64,000 nt of DNA from Aphelenchoides besseyi (lineage: Eukaryota > Nematoda > Chromadorea > Rhabditida > Aphelenchoididae). The DNA is taken from contig JAMPIQ010000001.1 in assembly GCA_024699855.1 (NCBI GenBank), positions 16,864,001 to 16,928,000 on the forward strand, given 5' to 3'. Shown here in pieces: positions 24,825 through 40,243 of this stretch. Numbering within the stretch: the stretch's first letter is position 1; each line of letters starts with the position of its first letter. A model generated the notes under the pieces. It did not search any database. It saw nothing but the letters and a program-made list of their open reading frames with translations, and had not been told where the DNA came from. A program made the position numbers and the translations under genes.

Positions 24825-27800
24825 GCAATGGCGTTAGTTTACTATGAATACGAAGCCTTGTTTCTATAGAGAATATATTCACTCTTTTTTTTATGGTATC
24901 ATTAGCCTTCTGCATAGCCGTTTTGTTATTAAGAAAACTGCTTAGTCCGGTCTGCAATTATGATGTCGACTTGTTGTTTCTAAAGTTTATTCAACAATAA
25001 TCTTCAGTAATGCGTAAATATTGTCGACACACTCCCAATTAACTTGGTATTCAGAATCGGAAGTAGCAATTTGCCAGAAAAGTTCATAACAAGCGACCTT
25101 TTCGTCTGAACTTATTTTTGGATATTGTTGAATGGACAACTGATGAATGTGAATCAAAAGGAAATTGCAGCAGTTGATTCGGTTGAGATTGCTTATTCAT
25201 CGAGCAAACGTGTTCACAGAACAGTTGGTCGCACAACAATTTGTAGCTCTAATCATTACCTGCGATGGCGTTTCGATGAGGTCGTCGCGCGGTCCTACGA
25301 CCGACAGACTCTTCGAAGCACCGTAGTCGAACTCAACGACTTTCGATGTCCGCAACACGATGGTTAAGCGGCTTTAAATCGACCGAGTTTACTTCGAAAT
25401 CATAAGCAGTCGGTTAATTCCATCAGAAATGCGTTTCGCCAAATTGATAAAGAGCCTTCCAACAAGATCGTTATGATGCTACGGTAATCAAAGCGGATTA
25501 ATTGCGGCAAAATTTGTTCATTACACGAAGATCGCGACTTAGATGGTGAGTCCAATTTCGCAAATTTGAGTGTCAAAATTTGCCCGAAACTGCTCACAAC
25601 TCCGTGGGACCGGTCGATAGGTTCGCACGGAGAACTTCGGTTTTGACTGCGAGATTAATAATTGATTTGAGGTTCAAAACTCGCAACTACAAAAACTTCG
25701 CAGATTCCCATCAGTTGAGACGAAAACTCTTTGCGGTTTCAGTCCTTCCCAAAGCCATCGGGTTTCCTGGTTTCTTGTCATTGAAATTCTGTTCGCTCCT
25801 TTCATTCACACAAACGTTTGGTCCCAATAACCCACGGTCGAAGTTATACGACCAAAGAAGTCAATACGCAATTTGGAGTGATGTCTCCGGAGGTTCGTTC
25901 GCGCTTTCAACAGGTGGGTTGCAAACATTGTAATTAGCAACCGAATGATGACGTTTCAGCGCGTGAAAGATTATAATTTGCATCGCAAAGTTTGTTCACG
26001 TGCTTCGGACGCGTGTTACCACGTTTACTCGATGGTTGTACTTACAACTACGATTCACGAAGTTATTGTATTTGTTTATAAGTTCAAAAAGACAAAGATT
26101 GTGTCCGGTTGAAATTGTCGTTGTAACTACAATTTTTGCAAACTTACCCGGAAGATCTCTTTCATGAGCCAATTTGAGTTATTGGTCACTTATTGAAACC
26201 ACCCCTCTTAGCAGTCGAATTTCTGTTTGCAAAAGTTTCAACGAATCTTTCGATTTACGTACCCAATGATTTTGTTTGGCCGCCATATGGCGTGTTACAC
26301 GACAACTTTCACACCAACAATTGGCTAAAAAATTCTGGGCCTTGGGAGACTGTACTCAATTGAATGGGATCGTAGGTTTTCGCACGAATTCGTATGATTG
26401 TATTTATGGAACACACGCAATCCAATTCGACGTAATCGTCTAACCTATAAAACTTTCGTGTAATAACCATTGATCACGAACGAATCTTTTCGGAGGCACG
26501 AAATGTCAACTCATTTGGCTTTGCACTTTTCTCTATCGCGTGGGTTCGCTTTGTGATTCGGTTAGCTTCTTTGGTTGATCTTTAATTAATCCGCATTTGT
26601 CTGCTACATGTGTTCGGGTCGAGAGTTATAGCCAAAAACACTCGAATCGCAGTTTCGATACAAACAGCGAATTTGCAGACCTTTCGATTCTCTACAAAGA
26701 TACCCTGTGAACGTAAGCAATGAGTTGGTAACCGCTGTTCGAATGGTTTATTGACTAACAGCTGAAAAATATGCTTGAATTATTGCCCTCAGTATCGTGA
26801 GTTATCAGGTGCTCGAAATTTTTATCAAACAGTTTTCTGGGAATTTTTGATTTTCAATTCAAAGATTCACGAATAGACCAAACAATCGACAGCTGATTCG
26901 AAGTGTGGAGTTAAAGTTCAACGAATTCAATCGCAGGCGAATTGCTGTTGAGGTTCAAAGACCGAGGCGAACGGGACTAAAACCCATTTCTTCCGCTTTT
27001 TCAGCTGCGCCAACGGCCCATGGCCGTCTAGTTAATTAGTTTGTGCAGGTGGAATTCGAAAGTTTCACAACCAATCTGCAAATATTGTGGTTATTTTCGT
27101 TTCGGTGAATAGCAATCGAAAATTAGAACTCGAGGAGATACCTTCGGGTTGATTGTCTTCTCGAACGTTGCAGCATGTGCTTATGATTTGTAATCGGTAG
27201 TTGGTTTTACGAAATCGTTGTTCTTGGATCTGTAGTTTGCGCGTAATGATCGCATTCAACGGTCGATTCCCGGTCTAGTTATTCGGAATTCAATGGGCTT
27301 CGGATTCTTTTGATGTTGCAGTTGAATGTGCTCGTTAATTTCTTGGCGTGTTTTCAACTCATCAGTTGGCCTATTAAGCAGCGAATGAATTCGAATTTGA
27401 AATGACGTCAATTTGGAACCCAATCGCTGCGAACTAATTACCTTCGTTGCGATCGTGTGCAGGAGGACGAAATGTTTCAATTCGACTGACCACTCATCTC
27501 CGCCTCAAGGACTCGCTAATTGATGTCAATTAACCCACTTATGTTCAGTTTTCCGTTCAAAAATTTGCCGCCTGAAAATTGCTGTTAATCTCGAGGATTA
27601 GTCATCAATTAAACTCTTCGTGAGACGTTACCGTAGAGTGGTGTTAGACGAGAGTGTTTCCGACTTTCGAGCCGACGGAAATGATCTCAAACCCATGACT
27701 TGAATGCCAGTGACAGTTTCTTTTTGTGGCATTTCCATCATTTACATGGAGACTAAGAAAGTTATTTTGTACGAAATACGTGGAATCGCGTTTGTTCTCG

Positions 27801-30800
27801 ACATTCACTTGTCATTTCTGTTCGATGAACTGTTTCTGACGGTTTGCGAAGCTTTGACTTCTGAAGTCGTCGCCCTCCGAACGATTCGTTTGCATTTTGA
27901 TTGGCAGACACGAGCTTTAAAATTAGAAGTTCTTACCACTTTGATCGATTAAGACACATCGAATGACTGATTGTTTTTGTCTAACTTGCAAGAATGCTGA
28001 TAAACGAAAACAAGAACGTGGACTTCCGTCTTAAAAAGTCCAATTAAAACGGTTGGTGGAGTTGTTTTCGAAGGGTTCCCGGTCGTGTGTAACGGACGGT
28101 AAGAAGAGGGTTTTGCAGACAAACTCACGTTCTCAAACAAGATTTCGTTTTGACGACATCGCGCATCTTCATCGACTTCCGTTGGGTTGACGCGGATGCG
28201 TCGATGGTGGCGATTGATTGGTCAATCTTTTGCGTGTTTAATCTGCGATATCCGTGCACTCGATTACACGCGTGATAGGTTTGATCGGATGCATGTCAGT
28301 GACAACGAATTGTGATCAATCGAAATTCTCGAAGTCATCGGCTTTCGCTCCACCCACCTTTCTCTCTCGATCGAATACGAAGGTCAGTTTACACAAACCG
28401 AACGTTTCGAAAACATTTTGTGGTCGCGATTGTAAATTTGACGGAACGGTTTGCACGACTTCGAAGGCGTGGAATTCATGTGTGCTTTCGTCTGCTCAAC
28501 ACCGTGATTCGTGTGCTAAGTTAGAGTGTTTAATGAACTCTGAAAGGACTGGAATCAAGTTTTCTGAATCGTTTCATTTGTCTGTTGATTATTCGTTTGA
28601 ATGCATTCGAAATGACCATACAATTTCTTTTTTGCAACATTCCGCCTTTTATTCGATAGACAATTTCGCGACCTTTGACTGTGTATGTGGACGAATGAAT
28701 TATTGATCGACCTGACAACCCACGAAAGCGAACAATTGAATTCGAAATTGGCCACTTTCTAAACTTCCGAAACGTTTTCTTTGTTGGTTTTTTCCTCTCA
28801 ACGCGTCATTTACATTCTCGACCAATTGAGTCGCCATTGTACGACGATACGGTGGTGGTGGTCAAATTGTGGCTTCGAAGGTTACTTAGCGACTTCGCAA
28901 GTGGAAGCGTCTCATCACTTCCATCGTTTTCACACCTTTGCAACGTTCTTTGCTTCGTTGCATTGGACTCTTCGATGTTTGTCCTGAACTTTTTGAGTCC
29001 ACTCATCGAAATGCCAACCGAAAGGGGTTCGATGGTTTCCGTTTTCATTCGTCGTCCATTGACTCAACTGCAAACATTTCGAATGGGAAACCGACCGCTT
29101 CAATTTCCGTCTCTTTCTTCTGGCGATTTCCGCATAATTCTGATGTTGTTTATTTGTTTTTTAAAACGAATTACTCGCTACTTATGCAACTGTTAAATGC
29201 CAATCGACTGCTTATCACTTTCGAGCGACCGATTGAACTTCCTACTAATTGCCTTCGAGAGGTCGTGGACTTGAATGAAGACCTCGAAGTGACCGATCCG
29301 AATCGTCCATTTTGTACTCATCCTTTTCCACGGCATCGAATGTTTTTTGTACTGTAAACGATGAGTCGATATTTCCGAAGTGCCGTCAAGAGCGGCGCGG
29401 ATGTTTGTGGTGCGCAAACATTCTCAGCCTCCGGCTATTTGAGGGTTTAGTTTCGTGCAACAAATGCAAACACAAACCCCATAGACTGCGGGATCGTACC
29501 AACAGCACAATGTAAACATTGGACGACCGGAAGAGCAAACAATTGTAATGGAGAGTTTTTGCGGTTGCGACAGAAATCCACAGCAACGACTGTTTCTGTT
29601 CGAATGGTCTCCTTATTTGTGGGAGGTCAATGGTATTTTTAGTCGGAAATGTCCGCAAAGTTTGTGACCACAAAGACACACCGCTCTCACCTTCCCTTCT
29701 CCTCGACGATGTGAGAAATTTGCATATCGAAAACGAAATTCCCATCTAATAAGCGAACCCATTCATCATCACATAGTCGTATAGGAATCATCAGTCATTT
29801 CGATGTTCTTTCATGCATGCACTTCGTGTAAGTACGTAGCCCGTAACCCTATGGAAGTGCTCTGCACTTCCCATTTCCTAATCATCAATGAATGGCCATT
29901 GCACGAAAAGGAATTGCTTCTGCATGAACAGGGACGTCAAATTTCGATCGTCTGTCAACCGAATAGTCACGACAAATGTTTCGATTTCAGTCTTTTTTCT
30001 TTTGCATTTCCGTTCCATTGAACACGCCTATTGATTACGTTGGTTCGTGTTCGCGGACAAACAAACTCGAAGGTCTGTTCAGCTCATGATTCGCATTCTA
30101 TTCTGGTTGCAAACATTCTCTTATTGAATTGACATCTCTTTTGCATAATTCCGATTTGCATTTATTCTCGTGCCTTAGGCGTCTTCTGGTCCACACACAC
30201 ACACTCGAGGAGCTAATTCGCATGCTTCAGAGCTGCGAACTCGTGGAATGCAAATTGACCGAAAACGACAATCGAATTAGCGAACTTAACGAGCCGCTTC
30301 TCAGAATAAACGGAAATGTTGGTTGATGATCACATCCGATTACCATCGATTTTGAATATTCATTGGCGGCGTGTTTACTTCGAATTCACATCCCGTTGCA
30401 TAATCACAACCGCTCTTCCATCGAAATTTGAAATGCAAATTGAGTGTTGGAACAAATTTTGCAACAGCCTCAAGGCCAATGAATATGTGAATTTGAAAGG
30501 CGGTTTCACAACTCGAGAACCCGGAACGGTCAATCTCGTGTGGTCATTTCGCTTCGAAGATCGGTTTCCATCGACAACCCAAACGGTTGATTCGATGATC
30601 GCAAACCGTTTTTGTCTAATTGGCGTGATGAATTGGTCGTGTGCAGTCGGGCGCCTCATTTCGATTACTCACGATGCGTTGGGCCAAAAAATTTTCAATA
30701 AAAACGGAAGGGTTTAGTGGACGGTGTGTTTTTGTAATCGTACACGGTTCGTTGCGCAACGAATTCCATTTCCCTTCGCCCAATAAGTGGACTCGATACT

Positions 30801-33800
30801 TCCACACGATCACCTTCGTGCAACTTCCGAACTTTCATTCTCGTGCATTAAAACAATCGAATTGGGGTTAATACGATGATTGGCAGAAGACGAGTGGTTG
30901 GTAGTGGGATGGGGGATAATGGAGATGACGAACTCTCACTAATTGAAGGACAAACGAATTCGAATTCAAGAAGCGTAAACTTCGTCGGGTGCATTAAAAT
31001 CTCGTACTTTGAATTCCGCACCACCTTCTGTGCACTTGATCGTTTTCCATTTTCGTCTTCCACGACGTGGCGGTCGTTGTAAATTCACCTGATCATGATT
31101 GCGCTTTAAACCGCCCCTTCGTGTCGCCCATTTTTATATCATCGACGACGACTCATCGGGTTCGGTGGTTTACAATTCGATCGCAAATTTTACACTCTCA
31201 CCCCGCAGAGTTGATCAATTGGTTAGGGTTTAATGGGGCGTGGATTACAACCGAAAAGCCCGGTCGATTTCGTACGAGGTTTTTTCAACAATTCGAAGAA
31301 CTAAACAACACGAAAAGAACCTCCCGAGAAGGCCACTTGTTGCCATTTGAGATCGATTATGTGGACGGGAATGTGCGTTTTACAGTCCTTCGCCCCCTGA
31401 ATTAACCTCATGACTTTCAAGTGGTGTAAGAAGGGGGTTGTTGATTACAGAAACGTATCTCTCCAACTGTTTGCTTTGTAATTGAATTGCCATTTTTTAT
31501 GTTACACTTCCGCGAAAGGCTTTACGATCTTCGTCGGTTGCGCGAAAACGTTTGCGGACGTGAACGACGAATTTAATCGAATTTTACGATCAATTTCCGT
31601 TTTACTTTCCCATCAGTAGCCCTCTGCATGAACTAAGTTTGGACTCTTAAACCGACTTTTATTCGTCTCGCTATCAACTTTTATTCACGACCATAAAATT
31701 GCACTTCTGAATGTTTCCGTTTTTCTGTTTCGGTCCGTGAATGGACACCCGCGAACGATTGTGTTCGGATGACACAGCGTCCCGATGTTTGCGAATCATC
31801 GGGAGCGGAATGAATCGTCGAGCGGTTTGTGGGAATCCCAGTCGAGTACTCGGGTGTTCTTTCAATCGACCTTCGACCTTTCGGATTCCCTCGAGCCAGA
31901 AAACCACGTGAATTTGAGGGTCTTGTGATTGTTGATAACGCGACAGTTAACGTCGAAAATTTCTGATGACCATCCTCAAGCAAATGTCGTTGCTGATAAG
32001 CTCGTTGAAGTGCGTGTTTACGTTTCCGATTTCACTTCTTGAGCGCCGTGTATCAGTTGAGTCGAAGAGCAAACAAGCGAATCAGTCGACTCGGCCCCGT
32101 TCTCTAATCCTCTTCGTTGCATCGTTTTGAACGCATCGAACTCATTAGCGTCAATTATGAAGACCGCCATCGATGACGTGCGATGGCCACTCCTCAATAC
32201 GCAAACGAGAGTGATGAGCAAATGTGAGCGGTGTTTCACTTTCTATTCTGTGATTCTTCAGAGTCGAGAGCATTTCGGGTTGTGCAAACTTCTTCTTTTT
32301 CTTTTCTGCTCTTCATCTTAAATTTCAACTCAACAAATCAAACAACAAATCTCTTGTTCAACCGCGTCTGCTCTCGAAAAACGTCGGGAATTGAATTTCT
32401 TTTTATTTTAAAACTTTGCAATTTCGCTCCAAACATCGTAGCCCCTCGCAAATCATAACCGTACGCTCACGGGCTGGTGCGCTAATCGAATTTGTTTAGT
32501 TCCGCGATTCGGGAAGCTCAAAGTTTAAACATCGTTGATGAGAAACGTTTTTGCGGTCGTCTTTAAGGTCCGACTGAACTTTCAAATCAGTTTGTTAGCA
32601 CCGTGATGAACTTATTTTGGCTTTAGTTTGCTCATCGTTCTCGATCATTTTCCACGTCATCTTACATTCAGATTTCGCAATCCATTGGCTATCAGTTCCT
32701 CCGAAATTCATTTGGCGCCGATCGTTTGCCATTTGACTATCGAATACGATTAGATTGCAATTCATTACTTCAGAATTGGCTGTTCTTTCCGTTCTTATCG
32801 GTCCACGATTAGAAAATGAACTCAATTAACGTCAATCGTTTCTCAATGAACATATGAGGTGTGCTGGCTCTTAAGGAGTTCCCGGTGCGTTAACATTGAA
32901 AATTGTCGATGACTTTTTCTTGTTGACCGTTTTGTTGCATCGAAATGCCGCTCCCCGCTACTTATCTCGTCGTGTTTGGCGATCTTAAGTCGTTGAAGGG
33001 GTGCGTTAGGCTTGTGTGTGATCTCTTATGCTTATCATTTGCAAGCGATTTTGTCAAATTGCTGTTTGGTTACGATTTGAGTAAACAACTTCGAAAACGC
33101 CACTCCCTCAAGTTCCACCACGATACTTCGGGTTGTCCTTAGGAAACGAAGCTTATCAGTTGAGGTGCGTTCTGCTTTCATTTACGATTGACATTTCTGG
33201 CCTTATCAGTCAAATCATAACGGCAAAATTAGAAACGCGAATACAAACATTGCGACGTCGTTTAGTGCACTTGTGGAGAATTGCTTTTGATCAACTTGGA
33301 CTCGAGAAATGTCAACTCGGTAGTACGAAATTTGCGACATGATGGACGGCAAACTGTGTGACAAACAAATCGATTGAGCAAATATTTGCGATGGATCGTG
33401 TGGGTGATGTGCTGCATTTTGATCCGCCCGGTGTCCACGCGGTTTTCGCGATTTGCACCGACCGGTGGCATCGAATTCGCTTCAGCGCGAAATTTGCGTT
33501 TTGTTTACTCAGTTGATCAACATGATCGCCAAGACAAAAATGGAGGGTTGAGCATCGAAATTCTTGTTTGTCGAGCTGTCGATGGGCCGAGAGATCAATT
33601 TCGCGCGTTACACATCTCGAGAGGCGGTTTGTTTGTTCAACGGCCTCCCATCGCCAATGGAGTTGATCTTCCAACTTTTGCAGTCCAGAGATTGACATTT
33701 GCGCAGCTGATCGATGTGCCGTTTCGAGTATTTCGAAGTCATGAGCACTTCGACAACAAAATTCCAAGCGACTAAGCCGTCCACTCGTCTTCGAGATCAT

Positions 33801-36800
33801 CCGCTTCAACGGGCACACGAAACCCGCAACAACACGGAGCTTAGGCCTTCGGGCAAACAGTTTCGACCGAAAGCCGCGGTGTTTGGGTTGCGGATTGAAA
33901 TTTCGACCCACGACTTTGTAGTTGCAAAAATAGACCCTCACAAGGTCCCGTTCGTGTGCGCGACGACGTTCAATCGACGACGACGATCATTAGCGTTGCG
34001 AATGAGCGTGGAATCATCGAAGGCGGCCAATTGGATTGGATTCCGATTGCATAATTCACGGGCGAACTTTAATTGCCTATCGAATGACCGATTTGAATTC
34101 GATTCCCGGCGTCGTAAAAGACGGACGATTGGCCGTCGAATTTGCATCCGACGTTTTTTAATGTTCGGGATGATTAAAACAAACGTTACGATCCATTAGA
34201 ATGTTTGCGATCACTTTGTTTGTCGGCGTGTTTTAAGGCGCCGAAAGTTGGTTGTAAACAATCACGCTCCTTTTTTGTTGCGTCTTTTTGTTTCGAACGG
34301 CTGCGTGGGGTCCAAAAAAGCGCAATCGACGGCGATTACGAGCGTCGTCCGCGGCCAAAAACGTTGGCACATCGGGAGTTTTGTTTGCGAATGAAATTCG
34401 GAAATCTCGAATTTCGATCCGCCCGTTTTTTGGTGCCAAAAAATTGGTCGATGAAGACTTCATCGTGTTCTCTTGGTCTTCGGGCGACGGCCAGGAGGTG
34501 GTCATGCAAATTTTCTTGCAGAACGAGAAACTTTTGTTCGCGTAATTGGAACACGGGAATCGAAATCCGAGACCCTGGACCTCTTAATTTCCGTATCTCT
34601 GATTTTTGCTACACGCTCCTAAACGTCACTTCTCGCCTCGAATTTCAACCATCTCAAATTTCGAACGTTTCAAAGACCGTCGGAATTAATTTCTCTTTTG
34701 TCGTGATCTCCGTTGACCGTTCGAAGAGCGACCGACCGACCGAAAGGTCTCCGGATGTTCTTCTGAACGAGATCTCCGATTAGCAGGATCGCTGCTCGTT
34801 GGCTTCAACTGTACAATCGAAGCCATCAGATCTTTCCATTAAACGCCGCCGTTGCTTCAGCTGTCCACATTGTCGGAGTTATTTTCGTCCACGTGATTCT
34901 GCAACTTCGAAAACGGTCCTGAACTGTTGACGACTCTGCAGAGAGGAATCGTGAGAATTAACGATTGTTTACCTGTGGACAGGAACTTTCGCACGCTCGA
35001 AGACCAGGCCGTGAATTGAAGTTTTTGCTCGATGTGCACACGATTCAATTCACTTGATTTGAAAGTTCGACAAGCTTGTTGAAGCAAAATAAACTTTTTC
35101 TATTTCTGTTCTTTCTTGGATTCTCATTGGTGGTCTTTACGTTGGAGCAGACAACAAACCGAAAATCTTTTTCGCCGCAACGGCCTCCGATCAATTTGTA
35201 ATCAAACAACCGCAGACCTTCTTTACTGTTTACTTTAAACTAAAAATCAATCTCTGACGCCATTTTTCAGGCGAACAAGAAACTTTTGTTTGACATTTCG
35301 CACATTGAGAGAATTTGTATTCACCCAATAATATCAAAGTGATGTGATGAAGACGTTGAAAGTGCGCGTTCCAGAAGACTGCGGAATTCGCAGACTTATG
35401 GTGGACGTTCGTTTAATGTGATTTTTCTGTTTTGGTGACATATGTCTTCTTTCGCGCACATGCGCCACGTCCACACCTTTCTGGCTACGTGCCGATTCTC
35501 AGTGCTCTATGACGTCGAATTCTATTCAAACGTCGAAACAAAAAGAAATGTTTCAACGACACTCGCAATCTTCATTGTTTACACTCTCGACCGTTTCGAG
35601 TTCGAAGCTCTCGAAAAAAGACGCGATTGTCCACTTGATCGGATGGAGGCGAATTTCGTATTCCAAATTTAATTCTTTTGCTTCATTGCTCTTTTCCTGC
35701 GTAGTCAATTGGCAAAAACATGCAATTTGGAATTCCACTCTTCGTCGTCCGCCTCCAAATGCGCGTAATTGGACGACGACCGTTACATGCCGATCTGCTT
35801 CAATTTCCATCTTTTTTTCTTAGTCGAGATCTCCATTTTCGTTTTCCAATTGAATTTCCAATTCAATCATTTACCGTATAGGATTCGTTTGTGATTTGTT
35901 TCCCGAATAAAGAAAACGCGAATCGTGACTCTTTTTTTGCATTAAACTCGTTTTTTCTATTCTTGTGGATGTCCAATCAAAAAAAAGTACCAGTTGAAAA
36001 GCAACGCTGATTCACGCTCCTTCGCTGTAACGGCGCCACCGTTTTTTGTTTTGTCCACGCAACTCTCTCGGACGCGTGTTTCCACAAACGATTGGCCTTT
36101 CGATTCGAAATTCCATTGATAAAATTGGACAAAAAATGTCAAAGTGATGCGAAATCAAAAGCGTCCGCGCCGCGTTTCTCATGTGCTATGATTTTTGCGC
36201 TTTTGTTCAACACACAAAAAACGATGAGCAAAATGGCGACTGGTCATTTTTTACGTTTTCGCCTTTTTTTAATCAACGACGTGGTGCGCTCGTTCACACA
36301 ATCTTTGACCACGCTTTAAACAATCGGAAGCCCACCGATCATATGATTTCATTTCAACTTCGAATTCCGTTGCGACGCACGTAAACAGTCCGATTGGGGT
36401 GGGAAATGGCCGGACGGATGTTTATATTCGTTTTTGAAATTCTGGCGGCTAATAAACAAAATGGTGAGCGAAAAAAGGTTGCGCTCCCTCTAATACGAAA
36501 TGCTTTTCTCGTCCGAGGGTCAAGGATTGTCGCACACGTGTCCACTCGTATACGTGATTTTGGCCCACAACATTCCCGTCGATGATTAATCCAATCAATT
36601 AGCTCTTCTGTCGACGTCCATCTTTTTCGCGTCTGTCAATCGCAATTACGCACGGTGTCCACACGTCGTGCGTCGTTTGGCCGCTTGACCGTTCGGGTCC
36701 GTTTTTTTGTTGCGCGTAATTTCGACGTCTTTTTTGGAAAAAAATTACGCGTTTTCGCCCATTCAATTCCCGCAATTTGCAACGTAGAATTTCTTTTCAA

Positions 36801-39800
36801 AGTTTTTTTCCTCTTTGTTGCGACGCAAATTTGCGGAAAGAACCAACAGCGAAAATTGTGGTCGTCCATTTTGAGTGCGAAATGGGATGGACGGAATTTA
36901 ATTGAGTAGAAAAATTGGTCGCCAATTATAAAACGACCAAGGAATGTGTTTTGACTTCCTTTTCTTTTTTGTTGTCACGTCAAAAAACATGCGAAGTTGC
37001 AAACGATCGACGTCCGCGCGCACTGTTAACGTCCGTTCTTCAGAAAAAAGCGTGCGCGGCAAATCGAATTATTTCGCAGAATTTGATCCAATTTCCTTCC
37101 ACGCGCACTGTTTTCCTTTGTCATTTCGCCCCTAATTCGATGGTCCAAATCGAATCAGTCGAAGCGGACGAAGGGCGTGGTCCTTGTGGACTAATCGAGT
37201 TGCTGGTCCATGTTTCGGTCTCTTCTCCAACTTGATGGGTTTAACAGGAATTGCAACAGACCCCCGGTTACTCATCCCCGCTTTTAGATGTTTTTAAAAT
37301 TCGATTTCAAATGTGCACTTTCCCCTTCAACCCACGACTTCCATTTACTTTTCTCTTCTAATGCGTTTTTGCTCGAACGATAATTGCGCGCTTCCAAATG
37401 TAAATGTGATTATTTTTTGTTGTAAAAATCAATCAACGTTCCGTCTAAAGAACATTTTCGTTTTATGTTCCGCGACTCTTCGTCGATGATAATTGGGCCA
37501 ATTGTGTGTCCCGATTTGGGTCGCCTTTTGTGGCACAAACAATCGGTCGGGAATTGACCGTTTTTGGCGCGACATTGAAATTACGAGCCTGCAAAGTTCC
37601 TTCTCGTCTTTTTCAATTCAATTTCAAACGAAACAATCGCGAGCAACGAACTTCCTTACCCTTTATTCAACGTGTTCTTATCATATTACGACGAGTTCTA
37701 ATGATCGTCTAGACACTTTAGTTGTTCGAACTGATACGCTGCTCGTGCCACTATCAATAACCCATCATCCGAATTGCTTCCTTCACGTGTTTCAAAGCTT
37801 TTCCAGCATCCAAACTCTCACAATTATGTTTGGCACCTTCGACGGCTTCTCGACCCTTTCAATTTCGCGATCCCAACCGTTTCACATGTTAACGCCAACC
37901 GGAAACGAGATTAGTCGCAAATAGACGGCTTATCTCCTCTCCGATTATCAATCAACTTTCTTTTTGACCTACGCACGTCAATTTTTCTACGCAATTCAAC
38001 GGCTGTGATTAACCGCAACATCGGATAGTCCTCTGGACGGCTAATCCCATTGACAAGAAAATTCTGCTACGGCAACCGATTCTGCAGTTTTCGCTTTTTG
38101 TCTTCCAATTTCCAACCTCATTAGCGGCAAATCCTTTCGCGTGTTGGGAAGATTAGTCGAACTCGCGCAGTCAACTTCCCAATTCGAATGGCCATCGGGA
38201 GTTTGACGACGACGGCGATCAGATGACGTGACAACGACCAGTCCCGAAGGTCGTCGTCTTGCTTATGACTGTACTTGATCTTCGAGATTAATCGAACTGA
38301 TTAGCGACGAAAACCGAATCGTCGACAAATTTCATTTGCTCGCTAATCGAATTCGCTCGGTCCTCCAAAATTCGGTTTGGTTCCAAAGAATTCGCTAACT
38401 CGATTGCCGTTCGAATTGCCGTTGCAATTGTTTTGTCCGTAAAAGGGTTTCCCGCCGCGATTGTTGTTTTTGAATCGGATAATCTTCGGACGACTGCAAA
38501 CCCACGATCTTCACGTTTACAGCTCGTTGGCCGGAAATCTTTTCTCAAAATTTTTGTGCGAAATCCGCTTAGAATCGACGGTTTTCATCGTCTTTGTGCC
38601 CATCGACTTATCCATCAAAGCTTTCGAGAAGAGACAAAATTTCTGAAACATACGATTCGTCATTGCTCGTAGAGTAATTGTGGTGTTTATTTTCGTTTTG
38701 TGCCAATTTATTCGCTACTAAGAAGTCCGTCGAGGTGGGCGACTTGATTGCTTTTCTGGGATCCCTCCAAGTTCGAAATGTTCTAGACCAAGAGTAGTGG
38801 CCGGAAATCCAATTAACATCCTTCGACTACTCAGTTGGTCTTCCGCTTATCAGCGATCACCAACGACAACGGAAATTGGTTCCAAAAAGAGAGGATTCGA
38901 AGAATCCAATTGCACACCAATGATTCGTGCAGTTTTTTTGTTTGTTGGTCTGTTTAATCAACTGGAACCGCCAGATGAGATGATGGAATTGCGTTGTTTC
39001 CTCTAATTAGCTAATCAGAGTGTTTGTTTTCGCGGCAGATGCACCGACGGCGGCCCCAGAATATTTGCACTTGATTTCGTTTTTTGTTTTTGTTTGTGCA
39101 AACAGCGTCGTAATGTTCGAGGAATGGAATCACGACCATCGAGGGCCTTCATTTTGCTTGCCTTATGATAATCCGGCAACTTCGCGTTCTCTCCTTCACA
39201 CAAATCAAATCGAGTGGGACAGTTTTTGATAGTCCGAAAAGAGCGAAATCCAATTGCATGCTTGAAGCGATTAGTTACGATCTTTGTGATTCGATTTCCG
39301 CCTCTTCAAAAACCAAGTTATGCTTTTGGCCAAATTCAATTGGCGGTTTGTTTTCTGCGGAATTGGCGGCTCGAAATAGTCGACGACCAACATCGTTTAC
39401 CTCTCGTGCTTACCGAGTAGTGGTGTTGATTATTTACGCACTTTAGCATTAAAACTTTTGTTCGCGTTGACTTGCAAATCTCTTCGATTGTTCGCTTGTC
39501 GGTGATGATCAGGCGGTTGGAACACGAAAACTTCGGAAGACAGCTTTGAATATGTTGGCTGTTTTGGATATTTGGGTTGGGAGAGTAAGTAAATCGAAGA
39601 TAGTCATTGGATTTGCATTGAAATTCGCTACGCCCCAAAAGCGATTTTGCGGTTACTAATTTCGCGGATTTGCATTTGTTCGTGATTCTCGTGCGTTTAA
39701 TCGATCGATTGACAACGTTGCGATTTCGTTCATTTTGTTCGATTGCACGTTTCTCTTTCGTAAAGCTCATTGATTGGCATAAGACGACGATGAAGTCTCA

Positions 39801-40243
39801 CGTGTTCTCCTCAATGCAAATTCTATTGATCTTTCGATTAAGCCGTCGTCTCTAAAGTACGCTTGTTTCTTCTGTTTTTGGAATTCACTCTTGTCACGAT
39901 TCAACTCGATTTGTATTTAAGCCGATTAACATTCGACATTAACGTCACATCAACAGGATGTTTGTGATCCGACGACGTACTTTGTTTTCTTTAATCACAA
40001 TTGTCATTCATCTAATCCGCAATTCTTTTACGGTTTCGGAAGTCCTCAAATTGGCTGCGGATTTGCGAAACAAAAACGACGTAGTTTGCCTGGGAATAGA
40101 CTCTTAAGACGGATGTTGTTAAGTCTTTTTGAGTTGCATTTTCTCTGTGGCATCTTCTTTTGAGCAATGAGCTTCATAAGAAGTCGATTAGTTGCGTAAT
40201 AATCCTCGATCTTATTCGTTTTTAACGTGTTCATGACGAACTT
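24825..40243. other. 15 kb without a recognisable gene
   Basis: No frame shows a known domain, a chain of phased exons or an RNA gene. Isolated long frames (for example 33312-33941 minus and 34205-34783 plus) have Arg/Cys/Ser-rich, random-looking translations. A short CA run lies near 30195. The likeliest reading is 5' introns and regulatory DNA of the Gln-rich gene at 40.2 kb and distal regulation of the DM gene. Small exons could be hidden here. Confidence 0.5.

Noticed and set aside
33312..33941. 209-codon open frame on the minus strand
   Set aside because: The translation is Arg/Cys/Ser-rich without domain, start context or splice partners. It lies in a stretch where several frames are open by composition.
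34205..34783. 192-codon open frame on the plus strand
   Set aside because: Same kind of random-looking translation, with overlapping open frames on both strands and no poly(A) or splice context.
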